From positions 1-64,000 of the forward strand of contig CAIKEH010000013.1 of assembly GCA_903826405.1 (NCBI GenBank): a DNA stretch of 64,000 nucleotides, read 5' to 3'. The notes under the pieces are model-generated. The model saw only the letters and a list, made by a program, of their open reading frames with translations. It searched no databases and had not been told where the DNA came from. Every line of letters begins with the position of its first letter. Position 1 is the first letter of the stretch. The DNA is from an uncultured bacterium (GTDB taxonomy: Bacteria > Bacteroidota > Bacteroidia > Chitinophagales > Chitinophagaceae). Made by a program: the position numbers and the translations under genes. Of this stretch, positions 56,235 to 64,000 are shown piece by piece.

Positions 56235-57323
56235 TCATCGCTTGGGGACCAAGCGAAAGTCCTTTCCTGCACCGGCCAGTTCTATCCCCCTGTCCTCCAT
56301 CAGACGCATGATCGATAGGTTGACCCCCTGCTTCAGTTTCTGAAAATCCTCGATACTGACATCATCGGTGAAGTACTCCGCCTGGATCACGATGGACTGC
56401 GCGGTGAGTTCGCTGAGGTGGACGTTCCTTGATATGATGGAAGGTGCGCCGAGAATGGTCCTGATGCCATTTACCAGTTCCTCCGCTTGATTTGCGGAAG
56501 TTTCCGGCACCAATTCCAGTTTGAGTTCACCTCGACGTTGGGTGCGCAGGGAGAGATTGTCCACTATGCTGTCCACCATCTTTTTATTGGGCACGGTCAC
56601 ATAGGTCTTGTCCGTCGTACGGATCCTTGTGCTTCGTAATCCTATTCTCTCCACTGTTCCGGTGAATTGATCCACTCGAAGAAGATCGCCGGTCGTGAAC
56701 GGACGGTCGAAGAAGATGATGAAAGAGGCGATCAGGTTTTCCAGGCTTTCGCGCGCCGACAATGCTATCGCAGCACCAACGATGCTGAGTCCGGCCAGCA
56801 CCTTGGTGATATCCTTATTGAAAACGAACCGCAAGATTGCCAGCAGGCAAACGATGACGATAATGACCTTCAGGAAATCTTTAAAAAAGATGACCAGTTG
56901 ATTGTCGGACTGATCTGGTGTTAAGTCCGCCTTACGACCCATCACGTAGGCCATATAATCGATCCCCCGCAAAAGCATTCGGAAGAAGGACAGGATGAGC
57001 AGGAAAATAGCCGATCCTTCCAGAAAATGATGAAGACCGAAGGAATGGAATTTCCAATCCATCACCGCTGGATAATTCAAGCTGGAGATGGCCAAGTAGG
57101 TGATCAGCAGAAAAAGGAAGTCCTGAACAGGCCCGAGTATCAGCGTCCGGAAAGTAGCCCGATCGATTTGACGGCCTACCCTGCGCATGGTCCAGAGGAA
57201 GAAATCCGTGAAAAATGTACCTACGAATTTTTTGAGTAGGAATGCTATGAGAATGACACCGGCCACTACGAAATAATTGCTCATCAAATTATCAAGGAGT
57301 GTCCTGTTGAAGATGTCCTGCAT
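56235..57323 (-). CDS. Small-conductance mechanosensitive channel (MscS family)
   Basis: A 362-residue inner-membrane protein with about five spans; the pore-lining span and following beta domain are recognisable as VLAGLSIVGAAIALSARESLENLIASFIIFFDRPFTTGDLLRV in pieces. MscS-type channels open under membrane tension to release solutes. The ATG at 57323 (MQDIFNRTLLDNL) is preferred; the track adds 22 codons from inside the preceding gene. It starts 22 bp after the propeller protein gene in the lpxH operon. Confidence 0.93.
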   Translation of the reverse strand: MQDIFNRTLLDNLMSNYFVVAGVILIAFLLKKFVGTFFTDFFLWTMRRVGRQIDRATFRTLILGPVQDFLFLLITYLAISSLNYPAVMDWKFHSFGLHHFLEGSAIFLLILSFFRMLLRGIDYMAYVMGRKADLTPDQSDNQLVIFFKDFLKVIIVIVCLLAILRFVFNKDITKVLAGLSIVGAAIALSARESLENLIASFIIFFDRPFTTGDLLRVDQFTGTVERIGLRSTRIRTTDKTYVTVPNKKMVDSIVDNLSLRTQRRGELKLELVPETSANQAEELVNGIRTILGAPSIISRNVHLSELTAQSIVIQAEYFTDDVSIEDFQKLKQGVNLSIMRLMEDRGIELAGAGKDFRLVPKR

Positions 57324-57345
57324 GAGAAGTTGGATATTTGAATGT

Positions 57346-58152
57346 TCATTGAAGCGTGAACAGCCTGATGGCGTCCGCATCAAGTACAAAAATGCCCTGC
57401 CGCATCAGCCTGATCCGCTCTGAATCACGCAGTGCTGCTGGAAGTGGTTTTTCATTCAATTGCAATGTGCCGACGGTATAGGTCATCAGTTTGCCATCCA
57501 GCCTGCCCAAGATCGTTTTACCGATCACCTGTAAGTCTTTCCACTGCAGCAATGGCAACCTGTTCTTGAAAGCACCATAGTAATCGAATACATACATGCC
57601 GCGGGCAGGGTCATAGCAGTAAACGAATCCGTCCTGATCAAAAAGGGTGGCAGGAACGGGCACCTCATCGAAAACCATGCGCAGATCTGCGGTCTCGGAA
57701 AGTATCCTGCCATCTTCACCGATCTTTCGCAATTTGCTTTCCTGCTCGTCCCAGACCCATATATTATTATCATAGGAAGTGCAGATGGCCTTTGCCTGAA
57801 AGATGTTCTGTTTGCGCAGGTCGATCGTGTTGACCACATTCAGGAATCTGTCCAGCACAACAATAGTGCGAAAGTCACGATAGAAAAGCAATGTCTTCAG
57901 CGGGTTTGAAGCATCGATATAACTGAGTTTACCGAATCGACGTACATCGTTATAAACGCCAACCGAATCCCCGGAGGGTCCTGATTTTTTCAATTGATTG
58001 TCTTTCCCGATGGTGTACAGGTTCCCCAGGACATCCGCGGCGAATGAGGTGAACTCTCCGGGTATGGTACGGATAAGCTGAGGGCCACTCCCTTGTTGAG
58101 CGGCCAATCTCATTGACATCCCCGCGAAGAACAGGATCAGCATCAACCTCAT
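57346..58152 (-). CDS. Secreted six-bladed-propeller-like protein of unknown role
   Basis: A 268-residue protein with a signal peptide (about 1-18, ending RLAAQ). The mature part has repeated blade-like segments (FAADVLGNLYTIGKDNQLKK, DNNIWVWDEQESKLRKIGEDG, DGFVYCYDPARGMYVFDYYG), so a beta-propeller of NHL type is likely. I do not recognise a named family. Its start overlaps the lpxH stop by 4 bp (ATGA), and mscS follows by 22 bp, which ties it to envelope genes. Confidence 0.75.
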   Translation of the reverse strand: MRLMLILFFAGMSMRLAAQQGSGPQLIRTIPGEFTSFAADVLGNLYTIGKDNQLKKSGPSGDSVGVYNDVRRFGKLSYIDASNPLKTLLFYRDFRTIVVLDRFLNVVNTIDLRKQNIFQAKAICTSYDNNIWVWDEQESKLRKIGEDGRILSETADLRMVFDEVPVPATLFDQDGFVYCYDPARGMYVFDYYGAFKNRLPLLQWKDLQVIGKTILGRLDGKLMTYTVGTLQLNEKPLPAALRDSERIRLMRQGIFVLDADAIRLFTLQ

Positions 58153-58907
58153 GACTTGTAGTATTTCAGCTCCAGCGCATCACCATCAAAAACCACATAA
58201 CTGTCGTATCTGATCCAATCGCCGAGATTGATGTAACGTATGCCTTGTCCAAGATCGTGATCGATGGGAAGGTGGCGATGGCCAAATATGAAATAGTCAA
58301 ACTTTTCCTTTTTCAATACCTGCCTGCAGTATATGATCAACCATTCCTTGTCTTCACCGAGAAAATGCTCGTCGTCCTTACCCGTCACCGCACGACTGCT
58401 TTTGCTGGACCAATTCGCCAGACCCATACCAATGAAGGGGGGTATGATCCCGAATAAGAACTGACAGAAGGGATTCCGGAATAATTTCTTCAGGAATTTA
58501 TACCCGTGATCCCCCGGTCCTAGCCCATCGCCATGCCCGACCAGAAATTTCTTGCCATTGTACTCAAAAGCCTTTGGACCGAAGTAGACGGGAATGTTGA
58601 GTTCTTTCTGAAAATAATCCTTCATCCACATATCGTGGTTCCCTACGAAGAAATGTATGGGTATTCCACTGTCGGTGATATCCGCCATCTTGCCCAAAAT
58701 GCGAACGAAACCACGGGGCACCACTCTTCTATATTCGTACCAGAAATCGAAAAGGTCTCCCACGATAAAAATCACTGCTGCATCGGAACGGGCCTCTTCC
58801 AGAAAACGGACGATCCTCTTCTCTCTGTCCAGACTACTTGCACGATCCGGCACGCCGAGATGAAAATCGGAAAGGAAATAAACTTTTTTGCCGTCGGGTA
58901 ACTGCAT
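58149..58907 (-). CDS. lpxH: UDP-2,3-diacylglucosamine diphosphatase
   Basis: A 252-residue enzyme with the LpxH signatures SDFHLGVPD, GDLFDFWYEY, GNHDMWM, GHGDGLGPGD and FGHRHLP, in order. It makes lipid X in lipid A synthesis at the inner membrane. Compared with the paralogue at 6012-6842, this copy has the GNHDMW typical of true LpxH. The ATG at 58907 gives MQLPDGKKVYFLSDFHLG; the track start at 59006 lies inside the GGCT gene. The propeller gene overlaps its stop by 4 bp. Confidence 0.93.
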   Translation of the reverse strand: MQLPDGKKVYFLSDFHLGVPDRASSLDREKRIVRFLEEARSDAAVIFIVGDLFDFWYEYRRVVPRGFVRILGKMADITDSGIPIHFFVGNHDMWMKDYFQKELNIPVYFGPKAFEYNGKKFLVGHGDGLGPGDHGYKFLKKLFRNPFCQFLFGIIPPFIGMGLANWSSKSSRAVTGKDDEHFLGEDKEWLIIYCRQVLKKEKFDYFIFGHRHLPIDHDLGQGIRYINLGDWIRYDSYVVFDGDALELKYYKS

Positions 58908-58910
58908 CCT

Positions 58911-58918
58911 CAAAAGTA
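58911..58918 (-). promoter_or_regulatory. -7 box TACTTTTG directly before lpxH
   Basis: Exact TAnnTTTG match on the minus strand, only 3 bases (AGG) before the ATG at 58907. It would give lpxH its own, leaderless transcript in addition to read-through from upstream. Confidence 0.55.
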
Positions 58919-58929
58919 ATAATATCGGT

Positions 58930-59352
58930 TCAGCCCTGCCGGCTTTTAAAATATTCCAGAACATCTCCCGATGCCACAACCGGTAATCCATCAACCGACC
59001 TCGCATACCAATAAATCCATGCCTTCATCTCCTTGCCTCCGCAATGCACATCAGTCATTGCCCTCCTGTATTCCTGCTTTTCTCCGGCTTCGACCACGAC
59101 ACCCTCGTAATCATCGAGCTGCGCCATGGCCCAACCGAACTGTGCCGTTTCGCGTATTCGGTAAAGTTCTCCCAAGATAATGCCTTCGGAAGATGGAATG
59201 GCCGCAGGATAATTCCCCAAGTCGTACAGCGTGCCTCGAGCAGAAGCATCCCCTTCGAAATGGAAATATTCACTGATGTACTGATATGCGGGATGATGGA
59301 AACCTCTCCTCAGGGATCCGTATACGAACAAGTAGTACGTTTCGGAATTCAT
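58930..59352 (-). CDS. Gamma-glutamylcyclotransferase-like protein
   Basis: A 140-residue GGCT-fold protein: YLFVYGSLRRGFHH has the YGSLxxG substrate loop, and E83 in LDDYEG is the catalytic glutamate. Such enzymes convert gamma-glutamyl amines or peptides to 5-oxoproline; the specific substrate is unknown. Bases before the ATG read TACCTTTA-AAAT, a near match to the -7 box. It follows the LUD gene by 42 bp. Confidence 0.92.
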   Translation of the reverse strand: MNSETYYLFVYGSLRRGFHHPAYQYISEYFHFEGDASARGTLYDLGNYPAAIPSSEGIILGELYRIRETAQFGWAMAQLDDYEGVVVEAGEKQEYRRAMTDVHCGGKEMKAWIYWYARSVDGLPVVASGDVLEYFKSRQG

Positions 59353-59394
59353 ATTTTAAAGGTAATGAAACGGTGTTGTACGGGGAAGAGTCGC

Positions 59395-60033
59395 TCACAG
59401 GTCTTCGAGCAGGAAACAATAGACCTCTTTGGGGCCATGTACCCCCACGACCAGGGTTTTCTCGATATCCGCGGTACGACTTGGTCCGGTGGCGAAGCTG
59501 ACCTGTGAGGGAAGGCCTGAGGGATACTTCAGTTGAAGCATTTGAAGGGCATCCTTTACATCATATACGAGTTGAGAGGACAGGGCTACACAGACATGAA
59601 TTGGAGCGTATACACTTGAAGTCCGTCCGCCCGTTCGGGAACTGAGCACCAAGGAACCCGTTCGTGCCACGAGCGCCTCACAGGTTGTGATGGACAGATC
59701 AGCCTGTTCAAGAGGTAGTTCGGAAAATGACCATGCGCCGTCAGGTGAAAGCAGGTTTCGCAGTGTTGGCTCTGAGCAATACACTTCCTTCCAGCCCCTT
59801 TCCACGATGAGTTCCCGGATCTGATGCACCAATTCCTCCCTGCCACTGCAATAAGCGAATTTGCCCAACAACCTGGTGAATTCCTGAGCGAAAGCAACGG
59901 TGAGGTCCTCCGTGGCGGATGGATAGATCTCTCCCGGAGTCTCCTGTTTGGGGAAAGGCAGAGGAACCGGTTGGGCCAGTGATCTCCGGATCTTCGCCAA
60001 TATGGTCTCTCGGGATGAAGTGGTGCCGGCCAT
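59395..60033 (-). CDS. LUD-domain (LutC/YkgG-like) protein
   Basis: A 212-residue protein with the LUD fold (TTCEALVARTGSLVLSSRTGGR, VSFATGPSRTADIEKTLVVGVHGPKE). LutC works with LutA and LutB in lactate oxidation, but those genes are not nearby, so it is an orphan. It begins 12 bp after ftsH, an order I recall from other Bacteroidota, which suggests a role linked to membrane-protein quality control or simply co-expression. Confidence 0.9.
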   Translation of the reverse strand: MAGTTSSRETILAKIRRSLAQPVPLPFPKQETPGEIYPSATEDLTVAFAQEFTRLLGKFAYCSGREELVHQIRELIVERGWKEVYCSEPTLRNLLSPDGAWSFSELPLEQADLSITTCEALVARTGSLVLSSRTGGRTSSVYAPIHVCVALSSQLVYDVKDALQMLQLKYPSGLPSQVSFATGPSRTADIEKTLVVGVHGPKEVYCFLLEDL

Positions 60034-60045
60034 CTTTATCTTCGG

Positions 60046-62106
60046 TTATGCCTGATCGATAGTATGCGTTCCGAGATCAGTTGGAACGGGATGATCAGGT
60101 GTGGGATCAAGCAATACCTTCTTTTCTTCGAAGGGTCGTTTGCCGATGAGTTCTTCCACATCCTGCTGATGAAGCACCTCCCTTTCCAGCAATGCAAGTG
60201 CCAGCTTCTCCACATCTCCCCTTTTGCCTTTCAGTAAAGAGACCGTCCGAGTATAGGCACTCTCAACGAGTTTGCGAACCTCCGAATCTATCAATTCGCC
60301 TGTTTCCTCACTGTATGGCTTGGTGAACATAGTGTCCTGGTTGGGGTCATAGAAGCTCACATTGCCCACTTTGTCGTTCATCCCATAAACAGTGACCATC
60401 GCATAGGCCAGTTTGGTGACCTGTTGGAGATCGTTCTGTGCACCGGTAGATATTTTTCCGAAGAAGATCTCCTCGCTTGCTCTCCCCCCCAGGGTCATGC
60501 AAAGCTGATCCATCAACTGTTCCGTATCATAGAGGTATTGCTCCTTGGGCGTGTATTGTGCATACCCCAACGCAGCGACCCCGCGGGGCACGATGGTCAC
60601 TTTCAACAAAGGGTAGGCATGTTCCAAGTACCAGCCACAGATGGCGTGGCCTGCCTCGTGGTAAGCGATGATCTTCTTTTCTTCCGGTGAGATGATCTTA
60701 TTCTTCTTCTCCAGACCACCGATGACCCGATCGATCGCGTCCTGGAAATCGTCCATTTCCACTTGAGATTTGCCTTTCCGTGCAGCAATGAGCGCAGCCT
60801 CGTTGCAGACGTTGGCGATATCGGCACCAGCGAAACCGGGTGTCAGTTCGGCCAATTTATGGATATCCAATTTATCCGAATGTTTGATCGGCATCAGATG
60901 AACATGAAAAATGGCTTCCCTACCCACTACATCGGGCTTGTCTATGCTGATCTGCCTATCGAAGCGACCTGGACGCAGCAGCGCGGAATCGAGCACATCT
61001 GGACGGTTAGTAGCCGCCAAAATGATGATTCCACTGTCCCCGCCAAAACCATCCATTTCAACCAGCAGTTGGTTCAGTGTATTCTCGCGTTCATCGTTGC
61101 TCATCATCATGTTCTTTCCACGAGCACGGCCGATGGCATCGATCTCATCTATGAAAATGATGCAAGGCGCTTTTTCTCTGGCTTGCTTGAAGAGGTCGCG
61201 CACACGGCTGGCACCGACACCCACGAAGAGTTCGACGAAATCCGAACCAGACATGGAGAAGAATGGCACCTGTGCTTCACCGGCCATGGCCTTCGCCAAC
61301 AGGGTCTTACCCGTTCCGGGCGGACCTATGAGCAGCGCTCCTTTAGGGATCTTCCCCCCCAGCGCAGTATATTTTTTTGGATTCTTGAGAAAGTCTACGA
61401 TTTCCATCACCTCCTGCTTGGCCTCGTCAAGTCCGGCCACATCGGCGAAAGTGATGTTCACTTTGGTGCCTTTATCAAAAAGCTGAGCCTTTGACTTGCC
61501 GATGTTGAAAATGCCTCCGGGGCCTCCGCTTCCACCAGAGCCGCCCACTTTACGCATCATCAACACGAATAGCAGGCCGAACATGAGTAGCGGGAAGAGG
61601 ATATTGATGAGTGGACCGAACCATTCGGGATCGGTGACCGGATCCACTGGGATGGGCTTTACAGTGGGATTGTTCTTGAAAAACTCCGTGAGCACGGACT
61701 GATAGTCCTCAACCTTGGAATAATTGAACTGGAATTGAGGACCTTTTCCATTCATGATGTAGGTGAGTTTGTCACCCAACAATTCCTTGTATACAGGCTT
61801 ATTCAAGCTATCCTTAAGTATGTATACCCTAATCAAGTCCTTATTCCGTACAGGCTCCACCTTCTCCACATCATTGGCTGCAAGCATTTCCTGCCTGAAT
61901 TTCAATTCGGTGATTTTGGTCGCTTCCGGCGTGACGCGATTCAACACCTGATAGCCAATCAGGAACAGGGCGACAATGCCATATATCCAGTAGATGCTGA
62001 ATCGGGGTGTCTTCCTGGAATTCTTGTCATCTCCGTCCCCGCTGTTCCGGTTGAATCCCGGTCCCCGGTTACCTTGTACTTTCGGCTTGAACTCTTCCTG
62101 TGGCAT
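60046..62106 (-). CDS. ftsH: ATP-dependent zinc metalloprotease FtsH
   Basis: A 686-residue membrane AAA+ protease: two spans (about 37-55 and 164-184), Walker A GPPGTGKT (261-268), Walker B IIFIDEID, second region of homology [20 protein letters not shown], and the zinc site HEAGH (483-487). It degrades misplaced membrane and regulatory proteins. The N-terminal 35 residues are basic and Gly/Asn-rich. It follows rsfS by 47 bp. Confidence 0.97.
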   Translation of the reverse strand: MPQEEFKPKVQGNRGPGFNRNSGDGDDKNSRKTPRFSIYWIYGIVALFLIGYQVLNRVTPEATKITELKFRQEMLAANDVEKVEPVRNKDLIRVYILKDSLNKPVYKELLGDKLTYIMNGKGPQFQFNYSKVEDYQSVLTEFFKNNPTVKPIPVDPVTDPEWFGPLINILFPLLMFGLLFVLMMRKVGGSGGSGGPGGIFNIGKSKAQLFDKGTKVNITFADVAGLDEAKQEVMEIVDFLKNPKKYTALGGKIPKGALLIGPPGTGKTLLAKAMAGEAQVPFFSMSGSDFVELFVGVGASRVRDLFKQAREKAPCIIFIDEIDAIGRARGKNMMMSNDERENTLNQLLVEMDGFGGDSGIIILAATNRPDVLDSALLRPGRFDRQISIDKPDVVGREAIFHVHLMPIKHSDKLDIHKLAELTPGFAGADIANVCNEAALIAARKGKSQVEMDDFQDAIDRVIGGLEKKNKIISPEEKKIIAYHEAGHAICGWYLEHAYPLLKVTIVPRGVAALGYAQYTPKEQYLYDTEQLMDQLCMTLGGRASEEIFFGKISTGAQNDLQQVTKLAYAMVTVYGMNDKVGNVSFYDPNQDTMFTKPYSEETGELIDSEVRKLVESAYTRTVSLLKGKRGDVEKLALALLEREVLHQQDVEELIGKRPFEEKKVLLDPTPDHPVPTDLGTHTIDQA

Positions 62107-62153
62107 ATAGTCTTAATCTTCTGTTTATTACAAGTTAGTGAATTGGGGCAGCG

Positions 62154-62597
62154 TCATACTGCTTTTCTTTTCCTTTCTCGAACCGGAGGAGGCTGGTCAT
62201 CTGCATATTCAGTCCGCTCGGCATCGTTCCACATATCTTCGAGCCTGTAGAACTTCCTAGGTTCAGATTGGAAAACATGGGCAACGATGTTCACATAATC
62301 GATCAGTACCCACTGCATGGCCTGGTGGCCTTCATGACGGTAAGGTGTCTCTCCCAATTCCTTCTTTACTTCATTTTCAATGTTGTGTGCAATGGCTCTG
62401 ACCTGAACCTGAGTGGATGCTTCACAAATGACGAAGAAATCGGCAACGGCCTCAGGGATCTTACGCAAATCCAGTGAAACAAGATGTTCACCTTTCTTTT
62501 CCTGAATGGCCCTGATGATGGTTTTGAGAATCTTGCTGCTCTTGGTGAGCCGAGTATACTTGGCGGTCCGGGAAGTAGGAACTGATGTCTCTGTCAA
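62154..62597 (-). CDS. rsfS: Ribosomal silencing factor RsfS
   Basis: The conserved region SSKILKTIIRAIQEKKGEHLVSLDLRKI...DFFVICEASTQVQVRAIAHNIE...PYRHEG...WVLIDYVNIVAHVF...FYRLEDMW is that of RsfS (Iojap), which binds ribosomal protein uL14 and blocks subunit joining when nutrients are low. The start is uncertain. The track's ATG at 62750 overlaps birA and would code a stretch of non-genic character; a TTG at 62597 gives a 147-residue protein of more usual length, and CGAAATTA at 62699-62706 could be its -7 box. ftsH follows by 47 bp. Confidence 0.88.
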   Translation of the reverse strand: MTETSVPTSRTAKYTRLTKSSKILKTIIRAIQEKKGEHLVSLDLRKIPEAVADFFVICEASTQVQVRAIAHNIENEVKKELGETPYRHEGHQAMQWVLIDYVNIVAHVFQSEPRKFYRLEDMWNDAERTEYADDQPPPVRERKRKAV

Positions 62598-62688
62598 ATC
62601 TGTCGTTTTAAGTTTTTGGAGCAGTTCAGCACTTATTGAGGTGTTAAAGGCCCAATAGGACTGGGATGATCTGTCTGATCCCCCTGCG

Positions 62689-62718
62689 TTGATTTGCCCG
62701 AAATTATGAATTAATTTG
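62689..62718 (+). promoter_or_regulatory. Probable birA promoter (TTG-N19-TTAATTTG)
   Basis: TTG at 62689-62691 and TTAATTTG at 62711-62718 (seven of eight to TAnnTTTG) are 19 bases apart. The box ends 10 bases before the birA ATG, so the leader would be very short. Confidence 0.5.
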
Positions 62719-62728
62719 CTCTTCCTGC

Positions 62729-63484
62729 ATGCATACCATCGGACAACCATTTATCTTACTTGACTCCACAGAGAGTACCAACATCCATGCCATGGCCGAA
62801 GCTCATGCCCGATTGGCTGGTCACGGAACTGCCTTTTTTGCTCAGGAACAGACTTCCGGAAAGGGGCAGAGAGGGAAAAGCTGGCTTTCTGAACCCGGGA
62901 AGAACATAATCCTTAGTGTAGTCTTGCAACCGAGAGAGATGAATCCAGCCGATGTTTTTCCCCTGCACCTGATATCTGCCCTTGCCTGCTTCGACTTATT
63001 TAACAAATATGCAGGTGGCGAAACTGCCATCAAATGGCCCAATGATCTTTACTGGCGTGACAGAAAGGCAGGTGGAATCCTGATTGAGAATGCTGTTTTA
63101 GGCAACAGGGTCGAATTTTCCATTGTGGGGATGGGCATCAATATCAATCAAACCTTGTTTCCGGAACAACTCGTCAATCCAGTCTCCCTGAGACAGATCA
63201 CAGGCAAAACCCATGCTGCTCCTGAAATGGCGAGGGAACTTTGCGGCTTGCTGGATAAACGCTACAGTCAATTCCTGAAAACAGGTATGGATCAGCTATT
63301 AGTGGAATACAATCAACATCTCTTCGCCCGGGGCAGGCAAGTCTGGCTGAAAACCGGGAACATCCGCAGCAAATGGGTGGTGAAGGGAGTGGACAGGAAC
63401 GGGTTACTCCTTGCAGAAGCAGTAGGAGAAAAGCGCTCTTTTGCTTTTGGCGAAGTCGAATGGATGGAAACTTTAATGGATTGA
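62729..63484 (+). CDS. birA: Biotin-[acetyl-CoA-carboxylase] ligase
   Basis: A 251-residue biotin protein ligase without the N-terminal helix-turn-helix of repressor-type BirA. It has DSTESTNIHAMA, the biotin/ATP loop SGKGQRGKSW, and IKWPNDLYW with GGILIEN, then a short C-terminal SH3-like domain. It attaches biotin to carboxylase carrier protein and does not bind DNA. It is divergent from rsfS, and the end overlaps the convergent HExxH gene by 12 bp. Confidence 0.95.
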   Translation: MHTIGQPFILLDSTESTNIHAMAEAHARLAGHGTAFFAQEQTSGKGQRGKSWLSEPGKNIILSVVLQPREMNPADVFPLHLISALACFDLFNKYAGGETAIKWPNDLYWRDRKAGGILIENAVLGNRVEFSIVGMGININQTLFPEQLVNPVSLRQITGKTHAAPEMARELCGLLDKRYSQFLKTGMDQLLVEYNQHLFARGRQVWLKTGNIRSKWVVKGVDRNGLLLAEAVGEKRSFAFGEVEWMETLMD

Positions 63485-63769
63485 ACCTTCAGCTTCCCTC
63501 GCCTCTATTTCGAATCGATTGTCCCAGTAACCGTTAAGGAGACTTTCCCATAGGTAAAGGATGGTGAACCGGAAGAAACCATAGCGGCGAAACTGCTCCA
63601 CATGCTTCAGTTCGTGAATCAGCCAGCGGCGATCACAGACCAGCACCTCGGCCGCTGCGTTATGGAGGTGTATCGTATCACCAATGGTTAGGGCAACGGA
63701 ATCAACCCCCAATTTCCAAGCAGCGACCCTAGCGACCCATGATCTTTCTTTGATACTTACAGTTGACAT
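63473..63769 (-). CDS. Small HExxH (DUF4157-like) protein
   Basis: A 98-residue protein with no signal peptide. HELKH (52-56) is a gluzincin-type zinc motif, and NRFEIEARE near the C-terminus supplies possible third ligands. It resembles the minimal zinc-metallopeptidase-like DUF4157 proteins, here stripped to the metal-binding core, so activity is uncertain. The ATG at 63769 (MSTVSIKERSW) was preferred over the track's start 33 codons earlier. It overlaps the birA 3' end by 12 bp on the opposite strand. Confidence 0.72.
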   Translation of the reverse strand: MSTVSIKERSWVARVAAWKLGVDSVALTIGDTIHLHNAAAEVLVCDRRWLIHELKHVEQFRRYGFFRFTILYLWESLLNGYWDNRFEIEAREAEGSIH

Positions 63770-63948
63770 GCAATACTTATTGCAAAGTGGGTGCCAAAAA
63801 ACGGGAAGGAGTAGGTGTTTGACCATTGAACCTTTCGGATCCAATGGTTGAGCATTTGCTACCAGCACATTGCTTTAAGCTTTTATTTTCCTGATTCCGA
63901 ATATGATCGGCGATTTTTCCCCATAACCCAGAATTCACTAGGAACAGA

Positions 63949-64000
63949 TTAATCATATCCCCCTCCCAATGCTCGGAAAAGCAATACCGCAGATAAATAT
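63949..64000 (-). CDS. C-terminal end of a probable TolC/NodT-type outer-membrane efflux protein (partial)
   Basis: The last 17 codons before a TAA stop at 63949-63951 read YLSAVLLFRALGGGYD, like the LYxALGGGW ending typical of NodT/CusC-type efflux lipoproteins. The rest lies past the window, so this rests on a 16-residue match and could be chance. Confidence 0.4.
   Translation of the reverse strand, partial: YLSAVLLFRALGGGYD

Noticed and set aside
62598-62750. N-terminal part of the RsfS ORF back to ATG 62750
   Set aside because: It overlaps birA and its likely promoter and does not look like RsfS; a later start was preferred, though not proven.

Overview
The window looks like chromosome of a Bacteroidota bacterium, most likely of the Chitinophagaceae. 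Evidence from the sequence: a SusC/SusD pair, carboxypeptidase-regulatory-domain TonB receptors, a PorZ-like type IX secretion protein, starts without Shine-Dalgarno sequences, and Bacteroidota-type -7 promoter boxes (TAnnTTTG). Most genes are core. No phage, insertion sequence, CRISPR array, rRNA or tRNA gene was recognised. Many ORF-track starts are over-extended by alternative start codons or upstream ATGs; starts were re-chosen here from family N-termini.

Layout. 1-4552: a SusD lipoprotein (cut by the window edge) downstream of its SusC receptor. 4834-7640: a glycosyltransferase plus LpxH-like phosphoesterase pair, then a divergent diheme lipoprotein. 7696-16329: an apparent phosphate-acquisition island, made of a TonB receptor with a beta-helix-like lipoprotein, a divergent OmpR-type regulator with a ruined phosphorylation site, a porin broken by frameshifts, and a DUF47-PiT phosphate uptake operon. 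16433-19429: rfbA, galE and the C-terminal half of a transketolase. 19511-21325: an ECF sigma factor, a membrane protein with P-x-GYF repeats and an LTXXQ-like protein. 21404-28939 (minus strand): the elongasome operon mreB-mreC-mreD-mrdA-rodA, followed by an MBL-fold hydrolase and a von Willebrand A protein.

29126-37424: purD, a POT and an OPT peptide transporter, an AlkB-type monooxygenase, serS and a small conserved gene. 37511-44665: gcvH, a VanZ-like gene, a 358-bp gap with hairpins, a Gln/Gly-rich protein, prfA, an amidohydrolase, recO and porZ. 44798-56187: an RND/MMPL exporter, a TlpA-type lipoprotein, gatB, a double-PDZ protein, alaS, an M23 peptidase, a MerR regulator and a thioredoxin-fold protein. 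56235-64000: a minus-strand chain rsfS-ftsH-LUD-GGCT-lpxH-propeller-mscS, divergent from birA, then a mini HExxH protein and the tail of a probable TolC/NodT-type protein.

The most interesting points are the phosphate island with its atypical regulator and candidate palindromic operator, the sigma/P-x-GYF/LTXXQ cassette, and a recurring arrangement in which a -7 box lies 3-8 bases before the ATG, suggesting leaderless mRNAs. All assignments come from reading the sequence; no database search was run.
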